From Methanobrevibacter sp. (lineage in GTDB: Archaea; Methanobacteriota; Methanobacteria; Methanobacteriales; Methanobacteriaceae), in NCBI RefSeq assembly GCF_015062935.1, contig NZ_SUTM01000002.1, forward strand, positions 92,252 to 156,251: a DNA stretch of 64,000 nucleotides, written 5' to 3'. This document shows positions 43,739 through 52,390 of the stretch, piece after piece (within the stretch, counting starts at the first letter, position 1; every line of letters begins with the position of its first letter). The notes beneath the pieces were generated by a model that had not been told where the DNA came from, made no database searches, and saw only the letters and a program-made list of their open reading frames with translations. A program made the translations under genes and the position numbers.

Positions 43739-46468
43739 ATGAATAGAGAAAATTTAATGACAGTGGCTAAAGGAGCGCTTATCATAATCATCCTATTAGC
43801 TTTTGTCTTTGCATTAAAAGTTCCTGCAGCCGATTTGAATGGTCTTTCAGACGATATCAAGGGAGAATATATAGATTCTTCCGGTCTGCCTTACTTCAGT
43901 GAAATGGATTCATATTATAACTATAGGCTGACAAATGACTATGTCGAACACGGTTTTGTGGGAGATGAAATGGTAAACGGTAGTGAGTGGGATATGCATA
44001 GGTATGCTCCTACTGGTAATCAGATTAATTATGAGCTGGGAATTGTATATGTTACATCGTTCTTCCATAATATGTTCCCTGATCATTCAGTAAAAGAAAT
44101 CGCATTCTGGACTGGTGCGATTATTTCAACTTTGGCAGTAATTCCTGCATTCATATTTGCAAGAAGACTGACAAATGACTGGGGTGCAATAGTTGCAACA
44201 TTAATCATAGTTCTTGCACCGAACTACTTTGCGCACACATTCCCAGGATTTTTCGATACAGATATGTTCTACTACATATTTTCGCTGTTCTTTATATTCT
44301 TCTTTGTAGAGAGTATACGGGCAAAGAACATTATATTCAAGATTATATTCGCAATATTTTCTATCCTATCAATCGGTCTGTTCTCAATTTCATGGACTGG
44401 TTATATCTTTTACATAGGTGTAATGGGAATATTCTCAATTGTTTATCTAATTGCATGTTACATATTCAATGTCGGTGATGAAAGCCCTGATGAATATCCA
44501 AGTAAAATACAGTGGTTTATTCGTCAAAATGCATTGCTGTCAATTGTAATTTTAGGCGTAATTGGAGTCATAGGTCTGGCTATTTTCAGAGGCTTCTCTG
44601 GTGTAACCGGATTATTCGGAAGTTTATTAGGCTTGCTTTCCTTGCAATCCGCTTCAAGGGTAGTCGGCGGATTCCCGAACGTACTTGTTTCTGTTGCAGA
44701 GATGCAAATGCCAAGTTTACTTGGTGGAGGAATGGCTTCTGCATTTTTAGCAAATACCAACGGTGTAATTAACGGTATCGGTGGTATTTCAATATTATTC
44801 ACAGGTTTAGCAGTATTATACACTTTAGTCAAAAGGGTTTTCGGACTCAGAAAAGCTAGGGTAAAAACAAATAATACAACAACCAAAAAACCTCCGAAAG
44901 GAAAAAGAAAAGCTTCAGCTAAGAAAATTGATGACGAACGTAAATTTAAATTGAATGTTGGCAGTTTCGAATTCGGTTCTACCGATGAACTTTTAGCTTC
45001 AAAACAGACAACAGTTTTATACGCATGTCTGTTTGTTGTTTGGGTAGTTCTTACCGCTCTTGCAGTAAGTAGAGGTTCAAGGTTCATTACCACACTCGTA
45101 TTACCATTCGCACTCATGACTGGTATATTTGTAAGTCTTGCAATCGACTACATCAAAAACAGACTGTCCAATGACAAACTCATTGTTGGGGCATTCTTCC
45201 TTACAGGTTTCCTTGCAGCTATACCTTTAGCTCAAATCAATTCCATGTACGGAATATTAATGTTTTTAGCTATTGTCGTAATCGGTTTAATCACTGTTTA
45301 TGCAATCAAATCCAATTCAGCTGACAAAAAAGTACCTCTTAAAAAATACGTTCTTGTAATTGCACTTGTGCTTGCACTGATTTCACCATCCATATGCGGC
45401 GCTTATCAGACTTCATATGGTGTTGTTCCAGGTACAAGTGACCCAATGTGGAACGCATTGGAATGGGCAAATGAAAACACTGACAATGATACCGTACTCA
45501 CATCCTGGTGGGACTTCGGGTACCTGTTTGAGGTTGCAGCCGACAGACAGGTAACCTTCGACGGAGGTTCTCAATCAGGTGACCGTGCATTCTGGCTGGG
45601 TCAGGCGATGACAACAAGCAATCTGGAACTGTCAGCCGGTATCTTCAGAATGCTGGATACAACAGGTACATTGGCTCAAGAGGCATTGATTAACTATACA
45701 GGTGATTCAGGTAAAGCAACTGATATATTAATCGATATCTTACCGAAAACAGCAAGTGACGCTCAAAAAGACTTGACAAGTAAGTATAAATTAACAGCTG
45801 AACAGGCAAGCACTGTAGTTAACTACACTCACCCTGAAAACCCACGTCCTGTAATATTCGTGGCATCTTCAGATATGCTTACAAAAGCGGGCTGGTGGAC
45901 CTACTTCGGAGCTTGGGACTTTGAAAACCAATCTTCTGAAAACTACAACTACTACATGCCTCAGCCTGGTACTCCTTCATCAGTTGAAGTACAGCCTGGT
46001 CAAACCAACAAAATCCAATTGCTTGACGACCAAGGTATGACAATCAACGCTGTCATAAGCAGAGGTACAGGCAACAATACAACTACAGCATATACTGAAG
46101 CGGTTTACAGCCAGACTGGTGAGCAGATTATGATCAATGACACTCCGTACAACCCATTGAACATTTCACATATAATGGTAATTGAAGACGGTTATGTCAT
46201 GAAAAATGAGTCCATCGGCAGTGTTAAGGACGCTAACTTCACACTCCTTCTGATGGGTAACGATAATCAGTACACACCTATCCTTATGAGCAATGAATTG
46301 AGAAATTCAATGTTTACTCAACTGTTCCTTTTAGGTGGAGCCGGTCAGGACATCTTTGAAAATGTTCACGTGGAAAGCGGTGTAATGCTGTTCAATGTAA
46401 ACTTCAACAATACTGTTGCTGGTGGAGGCTCCGGCAGCAGCTCAACTACAAACACAACACAAACTTAG
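43739..46468 (+). CDS. aglB: Archaeal oligosaccharyltransferase AglB/STT3
   Basis: A protein of 909 aa. About a dozen membrane helices (residues ~10-540) are followed by a large exterior catalytic domain. Diagnostic motifs are the metal-binding FFDTDMF in an early loop and the WWDFGY signature near residue 590. It transfers a lipid-linked glycan to Asn of surface proteins, probably including the Ig-like secreted proteins of this window. An unusual cytoplasmic basic loop near residues 375-400 (TTTKKPPKGKRKASAKK) interrupts the helices. It ends in a Ser/Thr/Asn-rich tail. Confidence 0.95.
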   Translation: MNRENLMTVAKGALIIIILLAFVFALKVPAADLNGLSDDIKGEYIDSSGLPYFSEMDSYYNYRLTNDYVEHGFVGDEMVNGSEWDMHRYAPTGNQINYELGIVYVTSFFHNMFPDHSVKEIAFWTGAIISTLAVIPAFIFARRLTNDWGAIVATLIIVLAPNYFAHTFPGFFDTDMFYYIFSLFFIFFFVESIRAKNIIFKIIFAIFSILSIGLFSISWTGYIFYIGVMGIFSIVYLIACYIFNVGDESPDEYPSKIQWFIRQNALLSIVILGVIGVIGLAIFRGFSGVTGLFGSLLGLLSLQSASRVVGGFPNVLVSVAEMQMPSLLGGGMASAFLANTNGVINGIGGISILFTGLAVLYTLVKRVFGLRKARVKTNNTTTKKPPKGKRKASAKKIDDERKFKLNVGSFEFGSTDELLASKQTTVLYACLFVVWVVLTALAVSRGSRFITTLVLPFALMTGIFVSLAIDYIKNRLSNDKLIVGAFFLTGFLAAIPLAQINSMYGILMFLAIVVIGLITVYAIKSNSADKKVPLKKYVLVIALVLALISPSICGAYQTSYGVVPGTSDPMWNALEWANENTDNDTVLTSWWDFGYLFEVAADRQVTFDGGSQSGDRAFWLGQAMTTSNLELSAGIFRMLDTTGTLAQEALINYTGDSGKATDILIDILPKTASDAQKDLTSKYKLTAEQASTVVNYTHPENPRPVIFVASSDMLTKAGWWTYFGAWDFENQSSENYNYYMPQPGTPSSVEVQPGQTNKIQLLDDQGMTINAVISRGTGNNTTTAYTEAVYSQTGEQIMINDTPYNPLNISHIMVIEDGYVMKNESIGSVKDANFTLLLMGNDNQYTPILMSNELRNSMFTQLFLLGGAGQDIFENVHVESGVMLFNVNFNNTVAGGGSGSSSTTNTTQT

Positions 46469-46500
46469 ATTAGGTTTTTCCTAATCTCTATTTTTTTATT
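46467..46500 (+). terminator. Terminator of aglB
   Basis: AGATTAGG-TTTTT-CCTAATCT (46467-46487), a perfect 8-bp stem beginning on the stop codon, followed by T runs. Confidence 0.7.
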
Positions 46501-46613
46501 TTTTTCAATATTTTGTTTCGATACTGCTATTTTTTCAAAGTATTTATATGATATTAACAACATAAATTAAGCTATAATATATACTTTTTATTAATGATTA
46601 TTGTGGCGATTTT

Positions 46614-47708
46614 ATGGGTATAGAAGAGAAAATTAAAGATATTGAAGAGGAAATTCAAAAGACTCCATATAATAAAGCTACTTCACACCATATTGGTAAA
46701 CTTAAAGCAAAATTATCAAAATTAAAAGAAGAATCATTGCAACGTAGCAGCGGAGGATCAAAAGGCCAGGGTTTTCATGTAAAAAAATCTGGTGATGCTA
46801 CAGTTGTGCTTGTAGGTTTTCCTTCTGTGGGCAAATCTACATTACTGAATAATATTACTAATGCTGAAAGTAAAGTTGGAGCTTATCAATTCACAACATT
46901 GGACATTGTTCCAGGTGTAATGGAACACAAGAACGCTAAAATTCAGGTTTTTGACATTCCTGGAATTATCACAGGTGCAAGTAGCGGTAAAGGAAGAGGT
47001 AAGGAAATTTTATCCGTTGCAAGAACTGCAGACTTGATACTTGTTGTTCTTGACACTTTCAATCCGCAGCACATCAATGTTATTCTTGATGAATTGAGGG
47101 CCATTGGAATCAGGCCGAACGAACAGCCTCCTGACGTTACTGTCAAAAGGAAAAAACTGGGCGGTGTAAAGGTATCATCAACCTGCCCGTTAACTCACAT
47201 GGATGAAAAGACAATCAGGTCAATCCTCAATGAGTACGGATATATTAATGCGGACGTTCTTTTCAGGGACGATGTGACAATGGACCAGTTTATTGATGTG
47301 CTTGACCGAAATAAATCATATGTTCCAATGCTTGTTCTATTAAACAAGGTGGATCTTGTAGATGAAGCATACCTTGAAGAGCTTAAAAAATACATTCCGG
47401 AATTCATTCCGATTTCCGCAGACAAGAACACTAATATCGATGAGCTTAAAGACGTAATTTTCGATAATCTTGACCTGGTCAGGGTTTATCTTAAACCTCA
47501 GGGCAGAAAAGCGGACATGGAAGATCCATTGGTTATCAAGAAAGGCTCTACAGTCATTGATGCATGCAGAAAATTGCACAGGGAATTCGTTAAAAATTTC
47601 CGCCATGCAAAAATCTGGGGAACCTCAGTCAAGTTCCCAGGCCAGAAGGTAGGTCCCGACCACGTACTTGAAGATGAGGATGTTTTAAGGATTATTCTTA
47701 AAAAATAA
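46614..47708 (+). CDS. drg: DRG-family GTP-binding protein
   Basis: A protein of 364 aa. An N-terminal helical hairpin ([27 protein letters not shown]) is followed by the G domain with G1 [10 protein letters not shown]3 DIPGI and G4 NKVD, then a C-terminal TGS domain ([16 protein letters not shown] and following). Archaeal/eukaryotic DRG GTPases bind RNA and ribosomes and act in translation. GGCGATTTT precedes the ATG. The Fap7-like gene begins 20 bases downstream. Confidence 0.95.
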   Translation: MGIEEKIKDIEEEIQKTPYNKATSHHIGKLKAKLSKLKEESLQRSSGGSKGQGFHVKKSGDATVVLVGFPSVGKSTLLNNITNAESKVGAYQFTTLDIVPGVMEHKNAKIQVFDIPGIITGASSGKGRGKEILSVARTADLILVVLDTFNPQHINVILDELRAIGIRPNEQPPDVTVKRKKLGGVKVSSTCPLTHMDEKTIRSILNEYGYINADVLFRDDVTMDQFIDVLDRNKSYVPMLVLLNKVDLVDEAYLEELKKYIPEFIPISADKNTNIDELKDVIFDNLDLVRVYLKPQGRKADMEDPLVIKKGSTVIDACRKLHREFVKNFRHAKIWGTSVKFPGQKVGPDHVLEDEDVLRIILKK

Positions 47709-47728
47709 TTCTTTCTTTTTTGATTTTT

Positions 47729-48268
47729 ATGAGCGAAGCTATTTTTATAACAGGTACTCCGTGCACAGGAAAAACCACAGTCAGCGAATTGTTGTGTGAA
47801 AAATTAAACTGCAGGCTGATTAAGATTAACGATTTGGCAATTGAAAACGATTTTGTTTTGGGAATTGATGATGAGAAAGGCTATAAGGTCATTGACATTC
47901 CCGCCTTAAATGAAAAGGTAGCTGAAATCATTAGTGAAAGTGATGAGCTTCTTATTTTTGAAGGGCATCTGGCACATTTGTGTGACGGTGCAGATAAGGT
48001 AATTGTTTTAAGGGTCAGACCTGAAATTCTGCGCTCAAGACTTGAAGGACGTGACTATTCTGAAGCTAAAATCCGTGAAAACCTTGAAGCCGAAGCAATG
48101 GGAGTCTGCACAGCAGAAGCATATGACATCTATGATGAAAACATCTCAGAAATTGATGTAAGCGATTTGACAGTTGAGGAAATTGTTGATGAGCTTTCAA
48201 GTGTAATTTCAGGTGAGAAAACTTATCCTGCGGGTGAAGTCGACTTCATGGACTGGCTGATTTCATAG
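47729..48268 (+). CDS. Fap7/hCINAP-type adenylate kinase-like NTPase
   Basis: A protein of 179 aa. P-loop GTPCTGKTTVSELL at the N-terminus and a central LIFEGHLAHLCDGADKVIVLR segment identify the Fap7/hCINAP (AK6) group, which in eukaryotes and archaea takes part in small-subunit maturation with Rps11/Rps14. The ATG at 47729 is preferred over the in-frame TTG at 47720. No clear ribosome binding site, so it may rely on coupling to drg. It marks the left border of the second accessory island. Confidence 0.88.
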   Translation: MSEAIFITGTPCTGKTTVSELLCEKLNCRLIKINDLAIENDFVLGIDDEKGYKVIDIPALNEKVAEIISESDELLIFEGHLAHLCDGADKVIVLRVRPEILRSRLEGRDYSEAKIRENLEAEAMGVCTAEAYDIYDENISEIDVSDLTVEEIVDELSSVISGEKTYPAGEVDFMDWLIS

Positions 48269-48286
48269 TGAACTATCATTTCACAG

Positions 48287-48362
48287 CAATTTTACAAAAT
48301 CATAACAATTTTATTAAATCGCTTCAATTTTTCTAAATGACTACAATTTAACCTATTTTTTT
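48287..48362 (+). promoter_or_regulatory. 19-bp direct-repeat array upstream of vapBC-like module 1
   Basis: Four CAATTT(T) units at 48287, 48306, 48325 and 48344, exactly 19 bp apart: CAATTTTACAAAATCATAA, CAATTTTATTAAATCGCTT, CAATTTTTCTAAATGACTA and a last weaker unit. Each contains a partial dyad ATTT-N5-AAAT. It lies about 65 bp upstream of the TATA-like AATATTTATATA (48424-48435), which in turn is ~100 bp before vapB. Confidence 0.65.
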
Positions 48363-48536
48363 AATTTTTGATTTTAAATTTCATTATATTGAATATGCAC
48401 GTCTGTGACTTTTCATACTTGAAAAATATTTATATACGTGCGAGTTAAATTATAATGTATAGGTTCTTAATTTCAAGTGAATGTCCTGCATTAAATTTTT
48501 AAATGATTTAACTCATATGAATTATCAAGTGAGAAC

Positions 48537-48917
48537 ATGGCCGAAATTAATGTAAAAATCAATGATGAATTAATTGAGGATTTGTCTGAGGTTTGTTTAA
48601 AGAACAACTTGAATTTGGAAGAACTTGTATTGAATTATGTCCAACAGGGTTTGGATAATGATAAAGGAGTTGATAATATGTCAATGATAAGTTTGGATAG
48701 AGATGTAATGGAAAAAGTGAATATTGTGGTTAGATTAACTGATCAGACTCCTGAAGAAGTTGTAAATGATGCCTTGAGAGATCAATTAAGGACAGTTGAA
48801 GATGTCCCTGATAATGTTGATTATGAAAAAATTTGGAATGCTCTTGACCATGATAAACCTGAAGGCGATGATATTTTGGATAATCTTGTTCGTCTTGGTG
48901 AACAGAGTATAGATTAA
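48537..48917 (+). CDS. vapB: VapB-like antitoxin with two ribbon-helix-helix halves, copy 1
   Basis: A protein of 126 aa. Residues 1-40 (VKINDELIEDLSEVCLKNNL, then NLEELVLNYVQQGL) and residues 48-90 (SLDRDVMEKVNIVVRLTDQT, then PEEVVNDALRDQL) both have the strand-helix-helix pattern of an RHH domain, so the protein looks like a fused pair. The tail DHDKPEGDDILDNLVRLG is shared by all three antitoxins here and probably binds the toxin. GTGAGAAC precedes the ATG. An internal start at 48678 has a stronger ribosome binding site (see separate entry). Followed after 31 bases by the PIN toxin. Confidence 0.75.
   Translation: MAEINVKINDELIEDLSEVCLKNNLNLEELVLNYVQQGLDNDKGVDNMSMISLDRDVMEKVNIVVRLTDQTPEEVVNDALRDQLRTVEDVPDNVDYEKIWNALDHDKPEGDDILDNLVRLGEQSID
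48663..48680 (+). promoter_or_regulatory. Internal ribosome binding site and ATG within vapB copy 1
   Basis: AAAGGAGTTGAT (48663-48674) stands four bases before an in-frame ATG at 48678, the start of the second RHH half. Initiation here would give a 79-aa antitoxin of the same design as the solo protein at 49368. Confidence 0.55.
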
Positions 48918-48948
48918 ATTCCTTATTTAACACCACTGGGGAATTTAA

Positions 48949-49347
48949 ATGATTTTTTTAGATAGTTCATATATCAAAGGTTTGATGATTAAAAGAGATC
49001 CTCATAAGAAGTTTTCTAATAATATTCGGCCTTTTTTGAAAAATGAGACTAAAGTTATCAATATCACCGTACTCGTTGAAGTGTTAAATTCTCTAAAAAA
49101 GAATAATTTTCAGGGCAGCATAAATGATATTATCAATCAATTGCTCAATCTTGATATTTTTGATTGGTTAAGTGTTGAAGATTACAAATCTGCTGCTGAA
49201 AAATTCAAATATTATAATGGTAGTGTTAATTTTGCAGATTGCACTATATTAGTTACTATGGAAAAATACGGAATCACAAAAATTGTTACTACTGATTCTG
49301 ATTTTGGAAAAATCCGTGGTATACGTAGAATAAGTGGGATTTTTTAA
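48949..49347 (+). CDS. vapC: VapC-like PIN-domain toxin, copy 1
   Basis: A protein of 132 aa, the usual VapC length. PIN acidic residues are Asp5 in MIFLDSSYIKG, the Glu in TVLVEVLNS, Asp in NFADCTIL and the late TTDSDFGKI. A predicted ribonuclease whose target is unknown. GGGGAATTTAA precedes the ATG. It forms a module with the two-domain VapB upstream, and a solo short antitoxin follows 20 bases downstream, so the toxin is flanked by antitoxin genes on both sides. Confidence 0.88.
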   Translation: MIFLDSSYIKGLMIKRDPHKKFSNNIRPFLKNETKVINITVLVEVLNSLKKNNFQGSINDIINQLLNLDIFDWLSVEDYKSAAEKFKYYNGSVNFADCTILVTMEKYGITKIVTTDSDFGKIRGIRRISGIF

Positions 49348-49367
49348 AATATTGTGGAGTTGGTAGT

Positions 49368-49595
49368 GTGGCTACAATAACAGTTGATGAATCAATAATG
49401 GAAAAAATAAACATTAGATGTAAACAGTTAAACTGTTCTCCTGATGAACTGGTTAATGATATTCTATATGCTCATTTGAGGCATGTTGAAGAAATTCCTG
49501 ATGATATTGATGCCGAAAGAATCTGGAATTTGCTTGAACATGACAAACCTGAAGGTGATGACATTTTAGATAGGATTACTGACATGTTTGACTGA
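49368..49595 (+). CDS. Solo short VapB-like antitoxin (single RHH half)
   Basis: A protein of 75 aa beginning with GTG after TGGAGTTGGTA. It matches only the second half of the long antitoxins: ITVDESIMEKINIRCKQLNC, then SPDELVNDILYAHLRHVEEIPDD, and the tail EHDKPEGDDILDRITDMFD. The last residues differ from the LVRLG ending of the two long copies. No toxin follows. It may be a remnant of a module, or a third component giving an extra single-domain antitoxin dose or blocking the toxin of related modules. Confidence 0.75.
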   Translation: MATITVDESIMEKINIRCKQLNCSPDELVNDILYAHLRHVEEIPDDIDAERIWNLLEHDKPEGDDILDRITDMFD

Positions 49596-49645
49596 ATATT
49601 TCAAGCATATCATTTAATCGAATTGCTTTTGATAAAATAATGGTT

Positions 49646-49669
49646 GAAAGGATATATTGGTATCCTTTC
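49646..49669. terminator. Bidirectional hairpin terminator
   Basis: GAAAGGATA-TATTGG-TATCCTTTC, a perfect 9-bp stem, between the solo antitoxin and the convergent frameshifted Ig-like gene. T-rich sequence on the plus side. Confidence 0.55.
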
Positions 49670-49681
49670 TTATTTATTCCA

Positions 49682-50273
49682 TTATTTTTTTACTTTAACG
49701 CTTTTTTTAACTGTATCTTTAACGTATGTTGCAGAGTAAGTTACTTTTTTACCAACTTTGAGTTTTTTCAAGACACTTGATTTGATGGTTACTTTTGCAA
49801 CACCTTTTTTATCGGTTTTTGCTTTGAAAGTTTTGCCGTTGAACTTAAAGGTAATCTTTTTGGATTTAAGGAATTTTCCTTTTACCTTCTTAAGTGTTGC
49901 AGTTAAAACTAATTTTTTAGCTGATTTTTTAACGGTAACTTTTTTAAGTGTTAAAATCTGTTTTACAGTTAATTTTTTAGTCACTGTTTTTCCGAGAACT
50001 GTGGCTGAAATCTTATAGGTTTTTGGCACCTGTGTTATTTTTAGACTTGCAACACCTTTGCCGTTTGATATTGGAATCATTTACAGATAGTGCTTCATTG
50101 TCAGCTTCTGTCTTTAAAATTTCGTTTGTCTTTAGATTTTCATTTGACAATTCTATTGATGAATCGTCCGCACTCAGTGAATCATCTGTAATGTTGTCTG
50201 ATGCACTAACTGCACTTATTGTAAATATGGTCAGTAAAAGTAAACTGACTAAAAGTAGTTTTTTAAACTTCAT
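49682..50273 (-). pseudogene. Frameshifted secreted Ig-like repeat (adhesin-like) protein
   Basis: The first part (start 50273) has a signal peptide MKFKKLLLVSLLLLTIFTIS-AVSAS and an acidic, Asn/Ser-rich stretch ending near LSVNDSN. The second part, in another frame from about 50080 to 49682, is the mature domain with TYKISATVLGKTVTKKLTVKQ and GKTFKAKTDKKGVAKVTIKSS, the beta-rich, Lys-rich repeats seen in Methanobrevibacter surface proteins. The frames meet at about 50060-50095. A small indel or deletion best explains this. A sequencing error or programmed shift is possible. The whole would be about 195 aa. Confidence 0.75.
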
Positions 50274-50458
50274 GTTTTATATTTCTTTAAGATTTTTATA
50301 AAAAAACAATATTATTCAATTAATAATAGTATAAGGCATTTTTAATGTTTTTGACAACAGTTGCAAAATTTTGAATTTTATTTTATCATGTGGGATGATA
50401 TCTTGCAGACGAAAATAATCAAAGTGGTGGATTTCAATTCTTGATTTTTATTTCACAA

Positions 50459-50515
50459 CAATTTTCTATAATGGGAGCAATTTTCATAAATCATAACAAT
50501 TTTTCTTTTTTAGGT
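50459..50515 (+). promoter_or_regulatory. 19-bp direct-repeat array upstream of vapBC-like module 2
   Basis: CAATTTT at 50459, 50478 and 50497, exactly 19 bp apart, 65 bp before a TATA-like ATTTTATATATTC (50579-50591). The wider 50274-50695 region otherwise shows only A/T-rich sequence. A GCACG motif downstream of the array is shared with module 1. Confidence 0.6.
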
Positions 50516-50695
50516 CAATATTTAATTAAAATTTATATTTTTTTATAATGCACGCTTATGCAATTGTGTATTTCGAAAATATTTTATATATTCGAATTTA
50601 ATATTAACATGATTGTTCTAGCTAGTTCAAGCATGTTTAGAAGTGGTTAACATTAACTCTTTTGATGGTTTGAACAGATTATGTGTTGTGGTAAT

Positions 50696-51073
50696 ATGGC
50701 TAATATATGTTTAGATATTGATGATGACTTATTTGAAGAGTTAAAAAAACAGGCTTTTAAAAATAATTTAAATTCGGATGATTTAATTGAAAAATACATC
50801 CAGAACGGATTAATTAATAAAGAGGTTGAAAATATGCAGTCAGTTCAGATACCTGATGAAATAATGGAAAAGATGAATGCTAGATGTAGTGAACTTAAAT
50901 GTAATCCTGAAAAATTGATTCATAGTATCCTTTTTGATTATCTAAAAAAAGTTGAGTGTATTCCAACTACTATTGATCGTGAAAAAATGATGATGATGCT
51001 TGAACAGGATAATCCTGAAGGCGATGATATTCTGGATAATCTTGTTCGTCTTGGCAGACAGGGATGGGATTAA
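50696..51073 (+). CDS. vapB: VapB-like antitoxin with two ribbon-helix-helix halves, copy 2
   Basis: A protein of 125 aa from the ATG at 50696 (MANICLDIDDD), which has GTGGTAAT upstream. The ATG at 50681 is less well placed. The two halves align with copy 1 over their whole length: residues 1-40 and 47-88 each show the RHH pattern, and the tail NPEGDDILDNLVRLGRQ is nearly identical. An internal Met at 50834 follows GAGGTTGA (50822-50829), the same arrangement as copy 1. Conservation of the internal start in two diverged copies suggests it is used. Confidence 0.75.
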   Translation: MANICLDIDDDLFEELKKQAFKNNLNSDDLIEKYIQNGLINKEVENMQSVQIPDEIMEKMNARCSELKCNPEKLIHSILFDYLKKVECIPTTIDREKMMMMLEQDNPEGDDILDNLVRLGRQGWD

Positions 51074-51103
51074 ATTAATCTAAACACCACGTGAGGAATT
51101 TTC

Positions 51104-51502
51104 ATGATTTTTTTAGACACATCATATATTAATGGATTAATACTCAATAACGATAACTATGCCAGTCTTTCTAGAAGTATGAGGCCATTTTTAAAAAATG
51201 AGAGAAAAGTAACTAATATCACCGTTCTTCTTGAAGTTTTAAATAGTATCAATAAGTATAATTTTTTTGGAGACCTTGAATATTTAAAAAATCAATTGAT
51301 AAATCTTAATGTTTTTGATTTTTTGACTTGTGAAGATTATGAAAGTGCATTTGAATTATTTAAATTCTATAACAAAAGCTTGAATTTTGCAGATTGCACA
51401 ATACTTCAGACTATGCAGAATCATGGTATTTCCAGAATTGCATCATTTGATTCTGATTTCGATAAGATTAAAGGTATTGAAAGAATATATGGGTTTTATT
51501 AA
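51104..51502 (+). CDS. vapC: VapC-like PIN-domain toxin, copy 2
   Basis: A protein of 132 aa, the same length as copy 1 and about half identical. Asp5 in MIFLDTSYING, Glu in TVLLEVLNS, Asp in NFADCTILQ and late SFDSDFDKI make a complete PIN active site. GAGGAATTTTC precedes the ATG. Together with the antitoxin it forms a full module, the second of the island between the Fap7-like gene and rnp4. Confidence 0.88.
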   Translation: MIFLDTSYINGLILNNDNYASLSRSMRPFLKNERKVTNITVLLEVLNSINKYNFFGDLEYLKNQLINLNVFDFLTCEDYESAFELFKFYNKSLNFADCTILQTMQNHGISRIASFDSDFDKIKGIERIYGFY

Positions 51503-51703
51503 CCCTTTATTTTTTTTCAATTTCATTAATTTTTAAAGGAATTTTCAAATAATCCATAACCTTTATTAATAGCAATAAACATAATTATTCTTAATATTCA
51601 TATTAACCTAAGGTTATTCTAACTATGGTTTTTGTTTTAATTTGCGCAAATCATTTTAATTCAATTTTGAATATTATATCCTACATTTTAAAGGAGGATA
51701 TTT

Positions 51704-52069
51704 TTGAGTAGAGGAAAACGACCAAAGTGGATGATTGATATAGCGATTGAAAGAATGAACATTCTTTTTGAGCGTGCCGAGATGGAATTCATCACCCATC
51801 CGGAAAGGTCCGATCGCTATGTTGAGTTAGCATTGAAATTGTCCACAAAATACAATACCAAAATCCCTGAGAAATGGGCCAGAAGGTATTGCAAGAATTG
51901 TAAGAGTTTCCTTTATCCTGGCCATAATTGCACCGTCCGGCTGGTTAACTCAGAAGTTAACATTTTTTGTGGTGAATGTGGTCATGTCATGAAAATTCCT
52001 TATCACAAGGAAAAAAAGTTAAAAAGGAGAGCTAAATATGAGTCAAAGCAAAAAAGAAATGATGAATAG
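51704..52069 (+). CDS. rnp4: RNase P protein component 4 (Rpr2 family)
   Basis: A protein of 121 aa. N-terminal helices (IAIERMNILFERAEMEF) and a zinc ribbon with CKNC and CGEC pairs identify the Rpp21/Rpr2 protein of archaeal RNase P, which matures tRNA 5' ends. The start is TTG with a strong AAGGAGGAT upstream. Overlaps yhbY by 32 bases, so coupled. First gene of the conserved translation cluster. Confidence 0.95.
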   Translation: MSRGKRPKWMIDIAIERMNILFERAEMEFITHPERSDRYVELALKLSTKYNTKIPEKWARRYCKNCKSFLYPGHNCTVRLVNSEVNIFCGECGHVMKIPYHKEKKLKRRAKYESKQKRNDE

Positions 52070-52295
52070 AGCTCTTAATGCGATGACAATCAACATTGGT
52101 AAAAGCGGCGTCAACGATAATGTTATTGAAGAAATCAAACGTCAGCTCAAGGCTAATGAGATTGTTAAACTTAAATTTGCAAAGAATATCGCTAGAAATA
52201 AAGATGATTACATAGATGAAATAGTCTCTAAAACAAGAGCACAGCTCATTGACGTTAGAGGCCATGTTGCTGTAATCTATAAGAAAAAGCCTTAA
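52038..52295 (+). CDS. YhbY/CRM-domain RNA-binding protein
   Basis: A protein of 85 aa: a single CRM (YhbY) domain with the conserved INIGKSGVNDNVIEEI start and LIDVRGHVAVIYKK end. Bacterial YhbY binds 50S precursors. AAGGAGAGCTAA precedes the ATG inside the rnp4 3' end. Confidence 0.92.
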   Translation: MSQSKKEMMNRALNAMTINIGKSGVNDNVIEEIKRQLKANEIVKLKFAKNIARNKDDYIDEIVSKTRAQLIDVRGHVAVIYKKKP

Positions 52296-52390
52296 ACATT
52301 TTAAATTTAGAGTTACAGGCCCTATTTTTTAGGTCTTAAATTTACAGTGGATTAAGCTACAATTATTTAATAAAATATTGGAGAATTAAT

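Noticed and set aside
48287-48362. 19-bp array as a CRISPR
   Set aside because: Units are too short and contiguous, with partly variable bases and no spacers, no leader and no cas genes.
51604-51616. Palindrome TAACCTAAGGTTA upstream of rnp4 as an operator of the fdh/fwd type
   Set aside because: The half-site order is inverted relative to TTTTAGGTTAACCTAAAA, and the gene context is unrelated.
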